From the NCBI RefSeq assembly GCF_026151205.1, contig NC_087076.1:2565902-2629901 (forward strand): a stretch of 64,000 bases of DNA, given 5' to 3'. The notes under the pieces were generated by a model. That model had not been told where the DNA came from and did not search any database. It saw nothing but the letters and a program-made list of their open reading frames with translations. Positions 51,874 through 64,000 of the stretch are shown piece by piece (within the stretch, counting starts at the first letter, position 1; each line of letters starts with the position of its first letter). This DNA is from Bolinopsis microptera. Its lineage: Eukaryota; Ctenophora; Tentaculata; Lobata; Bolinopsidae. Position numbers and translations under genes: made by a program.

Positions 51874-53241
51874 AAATTTTAATTTTTTTGGCGCTTCGCG
51901 CCACAGCCTAAATTTTTTGGCGCTTCGCCTGAATTTCGAGGGTAAGGATAAAAGGAAATTGTAGCATGTACTGTGCGGTATCGCGATTTTTTTCACGTTT
52001 GCCGCAACAAATCGCGATTTTTCAAATCCTGGCCCTCAGCCCTGGCCTCACGACAAATCGCGACAAATTTAGCTTTTGTTATTATGTATTATTAGATGAC
52101 AATTCAGTGAATGCCAAATGGTTTCGGATTGCATGATTGTCCAGCTTCATCTAAATAGTACAAATAAAAATTGCAAATCATTTCTCCATCAGCGCGGCGT
52201 GCATAATGATAATGGAGAAATGAATGACAACTCGATCGTGAGGTATCGGTACATGGTAGACTAATGACTCGAATTATGCCTTTTTCATATTCCTACTTCT
52301 ATTTGAGAATATTTTCATCGCATGGCCATGATAAAATCAAAAAGAAAACAAATTTGATCTAATTAGGTTAAAACAAAAGGATTAAACATTGTTTTTCTTT
52401 GTTCGAATTACGCGCGTTCTCTGCATGAATTTCAGAAATAGAAAACATTAAAATATGATACATAATTGTTGATAGATTAACATGATACTGATAGCAGCTG
52501 TTTTGTAATCACAGGCTTTTTGTTTTACGAAACGGTATGGCGATGTTATATTATATTGTTTTCCTAGCCTTCATTAAGTGCATTGTATATTCATAATGGA
52601 CTGGATTATAGTTGAATACAATGTTTAAATGACCTTCTCTGCGGAATGCTGCTTGGGAATGATCTTACTTGGGGACCTCAGGCTATCACATATCAGGCAA
52701 TAGAGATTCGGCGGAATGACAGGCTGAGCGCGGCCCAGTAACTTATTAGTATACTAGGACAAATATAATCTCCCCTCATATCAGTCACATTCATTTGATT
52801 CTATAGAGTTCAGAAAAAGAGTAATTATTATTAACACTTCTTAAAAATCACCAAATATTTTCACCATTTTTTGGGCGGTCATGAGCGTGAATAATCATGT
52901 CCGTGAAAAATTTGGTCCGATAAGGTATGTCCACTATGACTAATTAGTGACAAGTGTAGATTGTATCAAATTTGAAATTGTTGAAAGTCAGTTAATGTTC
53001 ATCAGCTCATGGAAAGCTTTTTTGTTGCGCGGGACTTCTTTGTATTAAATCTCTCGTATATCGCAGATGTCATTAGTCCATTTTGAACAATGTAAACGCT
53101 GTTTATTGATCGTTAAAACTGTTAGTCAGAACTTGGTAAAAATCCAGTATTTATATGTTTTGAAACATAATATACCTTCAAATAATATAACTGGTCAATA
53201 AATTAGCAGAATTAAAAAACCTTGTTCACTAAATCGATAGC
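51872..53241. other. Intergenic DNA before WDR75, with transposon ends
   Basis: No supported exon. It contains a lone foldback end (52670-52745) and ggtccgataaggta (52913-52926), identical to the terminus of the 16861 element. Confidence 0.6.
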
Positions 53242-56200
53242 CTAATTTGTACTACTACTAGTTTTCTGAGGAAGAAAATCTGACAAAACATTGGCACAAA
53301 TCGCTGACAGTGGAGGCATTGCACTACTAGAAACGTTTAAAACAGAAGAAGCCACAGTTGCTGAGGAATTGTGTTTGAATTCGGGCGACGTAACGGCGGG
53401 AGCTGCTATCTTGAGGAGTTGAGTGAAAACTGTAGCAGTGTCAGCGTGTTGCCGCTCAGCAGTAGCTAGAGGGGGTGGGGAGATGTGGGAGAGGGTGTAA
53501 AGCTCGTGCTGATTGTTCAGCATCACAACTTTCTCTCCCCCATCCACAACACAAGCTCCCTCTACCACTCCAGGGCACACAAACTTGTGGACAGCTAACG
53601 GTGCTGCACTTTTTACCCCAAATAGATACGCATCCGTTACAGACTTTCTGGCTATAAATGCGAGGAAAGTCTTGTCAGGGAGCCCTAAAATATACGACAC
53701 GTTAGCTGAGACCTCCCAACAAAGGGAAACAGATGTAAGGTCCCACACTGAGATAAGATCTTTAGCAGAGTTAAGGAGATAATATCCAGATAAGAAGATC
53801 TGGTCCATTCTACTGATTAACTGAGGCACCTCTGCTTTAACCTCCCATTTGTCAGTTCCGTATAGCACTATCACACCCTTGTAACCGACCACAATAACAC
53901 TTCCATCATCTGATATGACGCTGTTGTACGCTGGTCCGTGTCGGTGTTTCAGGACCTGTTTCTCAGTCCATTTGTCCTCATCGTCTCCACAGACCCATAC
54001 CTTGACGGTACAGTCAGTTGAAGTTGTCACTGCAGTGGGGGAGGCAGTGAGACCTAGGGAGAGGGAGGTGGTCAGCTTGGTGTGGGGAGGATCTACACAC
54101 GTCTTCAGAGTGTATCCTGTCTCGTGTCGTCTCCAGAACTTCAGTCTGTTCTCTGGAGTGACAAAACCGTCGTCTCGTCTTTCTATCGTAACCAACCATT
54201 CTTCGTCAAAACTTATCTGATAGAAAAAGTTATATCAAACGTAGGTTTTATTTATTCATTGTTTAATTCTTAAAAACCATCAACAGATTCTTCAACACTA
54301 TACATCACAAGAATTTAAAGCACACAAGTTCAGATGTAAAACCTTGAAATGAGTTATGTCAATGTATGATAGAGTCTTATTTCTCGTGTGACCAGTGCTT
54401 TGGTTCTGGTTGGTTATGTCTACTATTCTCTTGTGTTCCCTCTTCTCCACGTCAAATACCTGTTATTCATTAATTTAGAACTAGAATACAAAATATAAAA
54501 TATGGTAGAACGGAAAGAGTGCATGTCAAAAAAGTCAAGATTCTAAATATCGAAAGTGAAAGCGATTTAACCTGTAGATTGCCGGGGGTTGAAGAGAATA
54601 CAACATCAGTTCCCGAGCTAGCAATTTCAGTTGTAGCACGTGTTTTGCTGCATGTGTCACGTGGTCTGAAACGGAAAGTACATCGTTACAAATTCTATGA
54701 TTGAAAGTTGAGGCTACCAGATGATAATGAAACCGACGATAATCTCAAACAACCGTATATATTGTTTCAATGAACATCCAAAGGAGAGCTAATCAATATA
54801 GGATACCTTTTGAGGATATTGCAGAGTTTGAACTTGACAGTCCATGTGTTGAGAGAGACAATATGAATGGCAGTATCCTGGGTAACCAACACAACTATAT
54901 CACCTGACTCCGGGCACAGCACGTGTTGTATTCCTGTACAGTGAGGTCGTCACAATGTGCCATGTTATGTTATGTACATCTCATATCAAACAACCGTGAA
55001 AGTGAAATAATTTAACTTGAAGTTTAAATCGTTCATAACATTGGTAACATTGTGAAAGTGAAATAATTTAACTTGAAGGTCAATGAGCTTATATAAACAA
55101 GATAAAGAAGGTCCTCTATTCTACAATACGATAGAATTGGAATAAAGGAATGAGTAACTTATAAATACACGAAAAGTAAATAGTAACCTCCTCCTATTCT
55201 GGGAAGGAACTGAGGCTGTCCGTCGAGCCACTTTACCAGCACACTCTCGGCCCCTCCAGAGAAGAGGACATCAGAGCGGGGAGCGAAGCCCATTCCTCCT
55301 ACTTGGTTAGCGTGCCAATGCTGCACATCCCCTTCTACACTTCCCTGGTGCGTGATATCTTCAATTTTATTACTAACTAATAATTTTATTACTTTACTTT
55401 ATAGCAAATCATGAGATGATATTAAAGCCTCCAAAAAGAAAAAACCACTCTGTTACAACCCCTTGAAATCCCCTCAGTTTCGTTGCAATCACGGCTTTCA
55501 TCAAATGTGGAGCGTTCAGCATTTTAACATGCCGTGCAGCTTACAATACCTTTGTTTTGTTCATACGTTATTTTAGCAGGGATTGACAGCTTTAAATTTC
55601 CGTTAATCACAAACAAACCTTGACATTCCAGTCATTTAGGAAGCAAATTCTCCCATCCACATCCGCCACTGCAGCTATATTCCTTGTCGGGTGAAGCGCA
55701 GTAGCACAAAGATCTGTATCGTGTGTAAATCTGGTGAAGGTGGCGCACGTGCACGTGTTGATGACGCGCACTCTCGTGTCACGTGTGAACAAGATGAAGT
55801 TGCCACAGGATGATATTCGGAAGTTATCGCATTGTTTTTTGATGATAAGCGAATCAGAAATGTGGGACAATGTGGATGCACAATGCTTTTGAATCTTTGT
55901 TATCGTATTACCAGACTCTGAAACAAGTTCTTTTTTAATACAACAAGATCAATGTACTAGAGTACTAGATGAAGCAGGAAAATATTTGTGGAATAAAAAT
56001 AATTTCATCACGTAAGTCGGTTTTAAATTTACTAAATTCGTTAAAATGCAATCAACAGTACTCACCTGTGCCTCTAGTGACGAGGAATATGTGCTCGGCA
56101 GAACGAGAAACGAGAAGGTGTGAAACTGAAGAGCCCGCAGTTAACGTCCTCATCAGAGTCCAGTCAGTCATATCCCAAACAGACACGCTCCCGTCACGTG

Positions 56201-59200
56201 ACGTTACCAGAAGCTGCTGAGAATTAGTCGGACTCGGAGACAATCCTGAGGTATAGAGGGGTAAGTCTACTTTCAGGGAGGGGATGTTCACTGTTCAGTG
56301 ACTTGAAAATGAAATCAGAAACACTATTGAGAAATTTGACACGCGATATACAGTTATATGATGCTATCGATGGATTTTGGAGATAAAAGACTTGTAAAGT
56401 GACCAACGACTTAACACTATTAAGTTCTATTAGGGACACACTACACTCCCATGTCCCGCTTTCCAGAAGAAATTTAACAAACAAATAAGGAGAAAGTTTG
56501 GAATTAAAGTGAATACTTGAATACTATTTTTACCTTAAATAATATAATATATATATTGAATTACCGCAAAGATCCGATCAATTGCATTGCAGCTGGGTCA
56601 CGTTTATTGTGTCACAAGAAAAGTCAATAAAATTCAATAAAATCAAAACAGCGAACAGTCACTTTGCGATAACTGATCAAATACACGATAAAAGATAGCT
56701 ATAATTTATCAATTTGAAACTGACAGTTATATAACTTTATAGATTATTTACTACATTAAGACCGAGGTTAGTCTTAGTTTTGCAGTCTCTATGCTACTAA
56801 ATGTTGTATGTTGTCCTTGGATTCAGATGCCCGCGGTTCCAGTGCTTTTGTTCGCAATCACGGTGCATGGTGTGGCGTTGGTTCTAGGAAGGCGCGGACT
56901 CTGTCCAGCCCTTGAAGCTTGAGTAGACTGAGTGTTAGAGTGACTGGGTTCCGCCTCATATCGTCGTCCTGCCCAGCTGCGGAACATACCGAGGACAGCA
57001 TTCCTAGCATCTCCCGTTCTAGTGAGGATGATGAGGGGGTTGATACCGGAGGTGATGATGGGGATCCAAGCGAAGATGATTTCGTGGAAACTAATCTGAT
57101 CGGGCAGGACCCACATAACCAGCACAATACTGGCTACCGAGATGAAGTAAGGCACGTTTATCAGCAAGATTGTGATGCAGCTTGACATGTACTTCGTGTT
57201 ATTCTTACCCGGACCTTTCCTGAAATCAAACTTCTAGTAAAACTACCAAATGTGTGTCTTATTTTAAATTTAATTACATATATAAGTTTAATTTGCCAGT
57301 AATAAAACATTTTGGTGTAAAATAAAATAAATTATCCAAACCTGGTAGTAAAGTAAAGGAAGATAACAGTGAACAAAGAAACGAACACACCGGCACAGCA
57401 GTGAGCAAAGTTTGCCCAGAAGCACAGATCCAGTCCAAGTTTCAGCAGCATATTTGACGTCTCATTTTTTTCGAAGAACTCCAAGATGACAAAGTAAGTA
57501 CCATTGTTGAGGATCATATACACAAAGTAACCACCAAGGTACATCAGGACATACTTTTGCTTGAAGTTGGAGAAAGGAAACACGATCTTAATGGATCGGG
57601 ACACAGCCAGAAGAAAGCCTATGATCTGTGAAAAGCAACCAATGAGGCAGGTCCAGGTGCGGGTGTATCTTAGCAGGACGTGGGAGGAGGGGAGGAGCTC
57701 CGGGGTCAGCATGACGTAGGTGTAGATAAGTGGGCCCCAGAGGTCAGTCAGAAAGTCAGTCACTGCAAGACATCTGAACAGTGTGCTGGCTTTTGTCTTG
57801 GTTGATCTAAAGTACCAGAACAAGAGTGGGTTAAGAGTGGTTGAGATTAACCAGGGGATTATGAAGAAGATTCCCAGAGAGTAGTTGACGGCTCTGTCTC
57901 CCGAGGAGGGTGTAAACGGCACAATGTCTGACGCATTATTAACGGGATCTGTAGGGTCTTTCTCATAGAGAGTTAGATCTTCAGAGAATAGAAACCTCCA
58001 GAAGATAATCATGATAGCTGTAGATAACAACTGAGCTCAGATACTCAAGTTAGGATCTATAAAACCATTCTGTGGTTGATTTCATGATACTTAGATTGGG
58101 TGGGTATATTTAGTGGTATAATAAGTAGCTAATATTGGTGAGGTTAATATCCCCGGTCGAGTGGTATGAAACACTACGACAACTGCGGGTTTTAATGGTT
58201 CTCAGCGGTTTTTAAGCTGGTCGATAAGTTAACAAATTGTGTTAAAGAGATATGATAACTCTCAAAAACAAACCTAACAATCATGGATGTAATTAAGTCA
58301 TTGAATAAGGAATAAGGATAAATATATATCTCATTTGAAATGGTTCCCTTTAGTAAGATCCAAAGACAATAACCTCTTAATTAGCTAATTAGCGACAAGT
58401 TACACATTACGGAGCGAATCAATTAAACCCGCGAGCAAGAAGAAATCGTTTTTACCAATAGTAAAACGATTATAGGTATTAGCGGATAGAGTTCTGAGAT
58501 AACGTTAGTGAGGAAACCACCTCCGAATTGGGAGAGGAAAATGATCTCATCCACAGCAAAAATTTGAGAGGTCTTGATGATGAATGACCACGATCAGGTC
58601 GATTTTCTGTCAAAACACAATCGGCATATAAAAGAGTAAGGGGTAAGTGTTCAAGTGTTGCCAGATGCCAACTAATCTTCAGATGGCTATTTGAAAAGTG
58701 TTTTTTGAAGGACGTGATTCTATGCCAGCTGTTCGGCTCCGTAAAAATCAGTAAATTTCTGGAGTTTTAAAGCAACCTTTGGTCAATATGGTTCTGATCA
58801 GACGCGACGGCCATATTAGTTTACTTCGATTGTCAAATCTTTTCTTGGATTTTCCTAAAATTGAGACAATTAAATGAATAAATGGGATGACACTAGCAAT
58901 TAGCTGTTAAAGTACCGATTTCCTTGTCCTTTTTGGTACAGTCATAGTCCTTTCAGAACAGATTTCACTAACGCAACCCCGAGACAAAATGCCTGATAAT
59001 TTCATTATTCTAACTTTGTTAGATCATGTTCCACAGCTAAACTTATGGCCCCCTGTACATTCTTGTCATCTTCGAGGCTGTAATGAGAGCCTCTTCCATT
59101 GACATTTCACATCATTGTTGGGATTGTGAGTAAGCTTTGAGATCTTGTCCCAACCGGGACTCCAACTCGCTAACTTTAGGCCAGTAGACATGTGAGATAA

Positions 59201-60316
59201 CCAAATGAGCCATAAGAAATGAAATAAATAAATTATACAAAACGAACTTGACCAGAGGACTTTTTGAAAGCTTTGATTCACTGAATATGATTTTCAGCGA
59301 CAACATATTGAAAAAATGTGTTTTACAAATAATCCCGGCATTTTTTTCAAATTTAGACGATAAAAGGTTCATCAAGATATTTCATTTAATACAGCAACAC
59401 CTCGAACGAAAGTTTGTCTCATAAATCAAGTTATCGCACATAATAAAAAGCGAAGAAGCCTCGAATATCGATTTCAACTAAATGTGTATGATTTTGGAAT
59501 CATTTAGCCCTCTAATCTCACCCTGCACAATGGTTTCAGATTGTTTCGGCTAGCTTTGAGAAGTAGCAACTATCTGCTGTTATAAAGGTATCACTATCTT
59601 TAATTATTAAAATAATCGCTGTTTAACATCTCCAGTGTTTGTATTGTGACAGCAATTTTCATAGCAACTAATGATAACAGTATAATCGTGGACATTAAAC
59701 AAGGTAAAATAAACTAGTAAAACAAGTGATATTAGATATTAATGGTAGCAGTACAATGAACTGAACAAGAAAAAAAAAGAGGTTCACATTACTAGACACG
59801 AGAAGGGGGTGTGGTTTTGTGACGGTAGAGGGTGATAATCGGTCTTATTTGTTATTGGCAGACATTATTTGTGGATGGCACCCAAACAGGTGTCACTTAG
59901 CAGTAACTTCGTTAAACTTAATCGATAATTTGTTTTAATTCCACATTATATGATAACAACAACCTCTCCTTACTTCAGCAATTTAACAGATCAACTATCA
60001 TGCTTGAAATATCGAAGTTTGGTTGTTGTGAACAAGCATAGAGAGGATCAGATAATAGTTTATTCGTAAACCAAAACTCATCCCAGAAATTAACAACTGA
60101 CAAACCATTTGTAAAAGCAGGACTGGCGTAACACTAACCTGTAACCTCAGAAGATCCAAGTTTTTGCACGTGCAAAAGAGCAGCATTGCGGGTGGAGTAA
60201 ACCAGAAGATGAGACTTTACTGCGACGTAGAGATCCTCTTTAACAAGAGTGCAGCATGTTATCTCACCGCCTCCCAAGTAGTAGCCTGTCAGCCCCTCTA
60301 GAGTGAGGTCCTCCAT
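53242..60316 (-). CDS. WDR75: WDR75 (U3 snoRNP / t-UTP WD-repeat protein)
   Basis: Eight minus-strand exons: 60316-60139, 56245-56066, 55917-55619, 55344-55188, 54933-54807, 54665-54572, 54459-54343, 54216-53242. They give 708 aa with consistent phases. WDR75/Utp17 is a nucleolar small-subunit processome component needed for pre-rRNA transcription and processing. Order of landmarks matches the family: an N-terminal propeller with VTSRDGSVSVWDMTDWTLMRTL and HPTRNIAAVADVDGRICFLND; LFSGGAESVLVKW...QFLPRIGG; ISFDEEWLVTIERRD...RLKFWRR; a second propeller with STDCTVKVWVCGDDEDKW and VWDLTSVSLCWEVSANV; and a C-terminus LSAICANVLSDFLPQK like the vertebrate PAIS...LP tail. It is shorter than human (830 aa). 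Intron 1 (3.9 kb) hosts a GPCR gene. Confidence 0.88.
56823..58012 (-). CDS. Rhodopsin-like GPCR nested in WDR75 intron 1
   Basis: Two exons, 58012-57342 and 57219-56823, give 355 aa on the same strand as WDR75. Hydrophobic helices: TM1 (IFFIIPWLISTTLNPLLFWY), TM2 (CLAVTDFLTDLWGPLIYTYV, with the LxxxD aspartate), TM3 after the Cys in TWTCLIGCFSQ, ending in VSRSIKI in place of DRY, TM4-TM5, TM6 after the intron, and TM7 with GINPLIILTR in place of NPxxY. Extracellular Asn sites (NAS, NYS) fit an outside N-terminus. The Ser/Thr-rich tail could be phosphorylated. The altered DRY and NPxxY motifs mark a divergent class A receptor of unknown ligand. The start at 58012 is the first ATG; a longer start is not supported. 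Confidence 0.82.
58013..60138. other. Rest of WDR75 intron 1 upstream of the nested GPCR
   Basis: AT-rich, no supported exon. The minus-strand frames at 59066-59375 have no recognisable product. This interval must contain the promoter of the nested receptor. Confidence 0.5.
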
Positions 60317-60826
60317 TGCTATTTAAGGGGTATTAGTTTAAACTAAGGCATAGATTTTGTGTTTAAAAGCTTTAAGATATGAAAACGATTTTATCTTAAA
60401 TCCCTAAATTTGAATCCGAAACTCTGTTCTGTTTTCAACTATCTGGTTTCAAATAAAGGAATTCTAATAACAGGTCATGGGGAGGATTATATTATTACGC
60501 AGTAATAAACAGGATGTTAATCTATTAATTTGGTATTTTATCTAAATGATGCACATATTCTCTTGTTTAAAGATAACCTTTTTCAATTGATTTTATAAAA
60601 CTTGCGAAAACTTCGCAAGATCTGATGCTTAAAACTTTTAAGCGAACAACAGCAATAGAAATTGGCAGAAATTACACACAGTAAAAACCTCTAAGCAAAT
60701 AAATTACCACCAGCTGTAAAAATAAAACTGAACCTTACTTAAATACATATATAACATCGGGATTAATTCAAAAAGATCCGGAAATCTATTATAAAAGATA
60801 AAACACAATTAACTCCACCTTTTTAA

Positions 60827-63800
60827 TTATTCAACAAAAAACGATCCACTTTTACCCCCTTCTTTTCGCAGTAATCTAGTATTACTAATAACAGCAGATT
60901 TGTCCAAAGCTTTGCACATATCATACACTGTGAGGGCAGCAATAGAGGCCCCGACCAGGGCCTCCATTTCCACTCCAGTCACAGCATTACAAGACACTGT
61001 ACAGTTGATGTGTAATTGGAACCTAGTCGGGTTAGTTTCTGTAGGAGCCCCCTCTGAGGAGATGTCTTTTGTGACAGATTCAAGACAAGGATTTGAGTGC
61101 TGTAAAGAATTTAAAACCATGCCTGAAATGGACGGACTTTCTTTTTGACTGTCGGAAAATGTGAAAGTGATATCAACCTTGTTTAAGTTTATCTGGTGGC
61201 ACAAAGGAATGAGAGAGGAAGTAAGTTTAGCACCTTGAATCCCGGCTATTTTAGCTACAGTTAGAACGGCCCCTTTACTGGCTGTGTTTTTAACAACGCT
61301 CTCGTAAGCCTCTCTGTTTAGAGAGATAGTGCTTTCTGCGGTGGCCATCCGAAAACTCGGAGTTTTATATCCTACATCTACCATATGGGCTTCCCCAGTG
61401 GAGTCTATATGTGATAACCCTAATGAACTATATTTACTATAGTGTTCAGAGGATGATTCGGAGCTCATACTCCTAGCAGATTGATAAAGTACATGTCTTC
61501 TGGGGTCAGGAATGCGGAATGTGGGAGGCGTCACACGTTTATCTGAAATTACAAAACTGTTAAAAAGTATAGTCCGCTTTTATTACCACTTTCTACTCTT
61601 AAGAGTTTGCAATTAAAACTCAATAATCGATAGAACTAACCCACCGATAAGGATCATTGGTCTCTTCATGCCCTTCTTGATCTCCTCCTCACCTTCAATA
61701 TATGATTAGAAAATAACAACAGGGCTACTATGATCACAAATTGTCAAGTTAGTTCTGAAATACGTCATGTTGTATCATATGAGAACTGGCAGAAAAGTAG
61801 AATACCAAGTAACTGACCTCCATGGGAGAACTTTTTCCGTTTAACAGCAGCACTGATAACATTAACTAGCTCGTTTTCGTTGTCATGAGAGAGCGAGGGA
61901 TCACGCAGAGTATCACGTAGGGACACTTCATCTTCCCCAAACAAACACATCTAAATGGACGGACAGTTTAGAAAGTAATAATGTAAGCAGGTGTTATTAT
62001 TATAAAATCGGTCAAATGCAGTTTAGATTAGTTCAATATATTTTATACTTGTTATTGAGCACACAACAGGAGCAACTGATGAAATAAATAGATATTAGAT
62101 AATTTCTTGCATGATAAATATATGTAGTAACACAGAGTTTTCAGTTAACACCGCATTCGACAAACCAGTAATAAGGAAATATGTGACTAACACGAGAATA
62201 ACACGTGTCTAACACGTGACACGCTTTGTTCACGAGACGGAGCTCATTCTTACTTTGAGATTACCATCATGAGTAAGTCGCAGTCTGTTACACCCACCAC
62301 AGAAGTTTCTGCTCATTGAGGAGATAAATCCTATACTTCCAGAATGTCCCTCCACAGTGTAGTTCTGAAATCACACAAGATATATTGATGTGATTAAGTG
62401 GGCGAATACAGGTTGGAAAATGAACTTGTTTATAGTAAACGAAATAACAATCTACAATTCTGATAATTGAACGTGGCTATAGTTATTATTCGTTATCTCA
62501 CATACCATAGAGGTACTGGTTTGTTCATCATTCTGGCGACTCAGCTTGCCGAATTTTTCCTCGATGATGCTGATTTGAGCCTGATATGGTATGAACTTGT
62601 GCTTACTCCACGCGTTTCCAGAAAAGGGCATGAACTCCAGAAATCTAACTGATATCCGGTCTTCTTTCGTCAGAGATACGAAATCACATATCTCATCATC
62701 ATTTACCCCTTTCATGACGACTGTGTTCAGCTTAAATATATAAACATGTAAATATATAAATATATAAATACACGATGTTAACAGGATTACATTTAACTTT
62801 TCAATTTATCAACATTTTGCTCTAATGGTGACATCCTCTGGATCAGACAGAGGTAGAGTGTTATCGGGATTACTTCTGTAGTAGTTGTACAGCAATACTA
62901 AGGTAATGGGACTACTGCGGACCCTCTACCGGCCAAACCTTGTTAACAGAGCCGCAGTCAAGGTTTGGTGAATGGAAGTTAAAAGCGCTTAAGGGACATA
63001 ATCCCATTAGCTTAGTATTGCTGTACAACTACTACAAATTTTGCTCTAATATGTAAATCGAAGCAGAAAAGACAATGTTAAAAAAGGTTCGCAGATTACA
63101 GTGCACTTACTTTGACAGATTTTAGAGGAGAATCGATAGCTTCTCTAACTCCTTTCAAAACTTTTTGAAGAGTTGCCGCTGAAATTAAATTTAAATTATC
63201 TTTACATCTGTTATTCATGGATCTGCCAAAATCGAGCTTAAACATTATAGGCACATTAGTAAAAAAACATTGTCATTATTATTCGTCTTGTTGTATTGTA
63301 ACATCGGCTGTTAACTGTTCATCGTTCCCCAGCACCGCACCAAGGGAGCACGTCACCCAGTATACATCATACATGTGATTTATACTGCGCGGCGTAAAAA
63401 CTTAGTGCTGAAAGAAACTTTGTATTTACAAGACTTCACAGCGCAAGACATTTTATCATAATATCCAGGTCAGTTTTGCCACTTTGTAATGTGATAAGTT
63501 CTGAATGAGTTAATTAGACTCAACCCGGCCGTCATTGATTGATTCAAAAAATCCTTTTTATAGAACGATAAATTGACAAAATCAGTAAAATGTAAATCAC
63601 CTGGACGGCGACCAATGAAAGCAAATTTCTGAGGGACTAAAGTATCCAGACTAATGTTAACGTTGTCAAGTCCAGCAGATACCAAGCTCGGTAAGTGGCG
63701 AGACAGTGTCACAGCGTTCGTTGTTAACGCCACTGTTTCAATTCCATCCAACGATTTTAATTTCTCTGCAGTAATTGTAGTATCAAACCAACGAATCACC

Positions 63801-64000
63801 AAGCATTTTGTTAGAAATTCCTAACAGTTAAAATATACAACAAAAAGTAATCTATCAAAAAGTAGTCTAAAAACTTACCAATTAAATAAACAAGGTCCTT
63901 GTTAATAAGAGGTTCTCCACCAGTAAGACGTATCTTATTGACCCCCTGGTTAGCAAATATCTCAGCTAACTGTATTATCTCACTTGTAGTTAACAAATCT
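60827..64000 (-). CDS. MOCS1: MOCS1: fused MoaA (MOCS1A) and MoaC (MOCS1B), 5' end outside window
   Basis: Minus-strand exons: beyond 64000 to 63879 (partial), 63765-63601, 63178-63111, 62730-62506, 62364-62254, 61950-61818, 61692-61645 (or -61641), 61542-60827. MoaA/MOCS1A, a radical-SAM enzyme, and MoaC/MOCS1B, the cPMP synthase, make the first molybdenum cofactor intermediate from GTP, in mitochondria in animals. Visible MoaA parts: [62 protein letters not shown] and the C-terminal Fe-S motif [18 protein letters not shown]. The MoaA end reads RPMILIGG. MoaC parts: [57 protein letters not shown] and KEGGKSGSF. The N-terminal CxxxCxxC exon lies to the right. Two donors 4 nt apart decide fusion or stop. 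Confidence 0.93.
61639..61646 (-). promoter_or_regulatory. MOCS1: Alternative 5' splice sites of MOCS1A last exon
   Basis: Minus strand ATC G|GTGG|GTTAGT. Using the first GT (exon end 61645) joins ATCG to the next exon as MILI-DKRVTPP and keeps the MoaC frame open. Using the second (exon end 61641, GTTAGT) makes ATC GGT GGA TAA, which ends MOCS1A in Gly-Gly and stops. Confidence 0.75.
62827..63037. mobile_element. Short retroposon-like repeat with 13-bp target duplication
   Basis: attttgctctaat flanks it at 62814-62826 and 63038-63050. It starts ggtgacatcctctggatc and ends in a hairpin whose arms read gtagtagttgtacagcaata. Related to the copy at 40700-41120. It lies in a MOCS1 intron. Confidence 0.8.

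Noticed and set aside
51787-51996. Proline-rich minus-strand ORF
   Set aside because: The prolines come from the G29 homopolymer; the rest has no recognisable content.
53475-54273. Plus-strand open frames opposite the last WDR75 exon
   Set aside because: They are antisense shadows of a long coding exon with clear homology on the minus strand.
56130-56165. Minus-strand CTGATGAGGACG resembling a hammerhead core
   Set aside because: No GAAA or closing stem follows, and it is coding sequence of WDR75 exon 2.

Overview
This is a stretch of animal nuclear DNA. It is AT-rich, with intron-dense genes (typically short GT-AG introns of 100-1500 bp), many transposon remnants and very long microsatellites. 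The gene families (class C and rhodopsin-like receptors, PAN/apple and von Willebrand D secreted proteins, DNAJA, PPCDC, WDR75, MOCS1) are metazoan. The PHD-finger reverse-transcriptase element at the left end resembles elements I associate with cnidarians and other early-branching or marine invertebrates. I therefore infer a non-bilaterian or marine invertebrate, without certainty.

Layout: 1-6200 is a decayed reverse-transcriptase retroelement (PHD finger, N-terminal domain, RT, zinc-binding plus endonuclease-like tail) carrying in-frame stops and a nested insertion. 6200-10459 is repeat-rich and holds small broken ORFs. 10460-13477 (+) is a seven-exon DNAJA2-like co-chaperone with a CaaX end and no visible J domain. 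14819-15388 (+) is an intronless PPCDC. 15900-17700 holds two inverted-repeat elements. 18050-18951 (-) is a secreted three-PAN-domain protein. 20649-32228 (+) is an 18-exon secreted protein with two vWD/C8 modules and an EGF-like end. Its introns contain a Penelope-like element carrying a hammerhead ribozyme and a GIY-YIG endonuclease, a coiled-coil pseudogene split by a MITE, a foldback element with G/C ends, and an antisense nested gene for a 68-aa secreted peptide.

33446-45723 (-) is a complete 16-exon class C GPCR (924 aa), whose introns are packed with an ORF1-like gene, minisatellites, a 524-bp CA tract and several inverted-repeat elements. 45724-53241 is mostly repeats: a CT tract, a 26-bp minisatellite, a LINE 3' end and foldback elements. 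53242-60316 (-) is WDR75, a ribosome-biogenesis WD protein, with a two-exon rhodopsin-like GPCR nested on the same strand in its first intron. 60827-64000 (-) is the 3' part of a fused MOCS1A-MOCS1B gene, entering from beyond the right edge.

The genes do not form a pathway. PPCDC (coenzyme A synthesis), MOCS1 (molybdenum cofactor) and WDR75 (rRNA processing) are housekeeping genes; the receptors and secreted proteins are lineage-specific. The most interesting points are two competing splice donors 4 nt apart in MOCS1 that would switch between a Gly-Gly-terminated MOCS1A and a MOCS1A-B fusion, the hammerhead/GIY-YIG element, the nested small peptide gene, and the J-domain-less DNAJA. All exon structures were built by hand from splice signals, reading-frame continuity and recalled family motifs. 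No alignment or database search was run.
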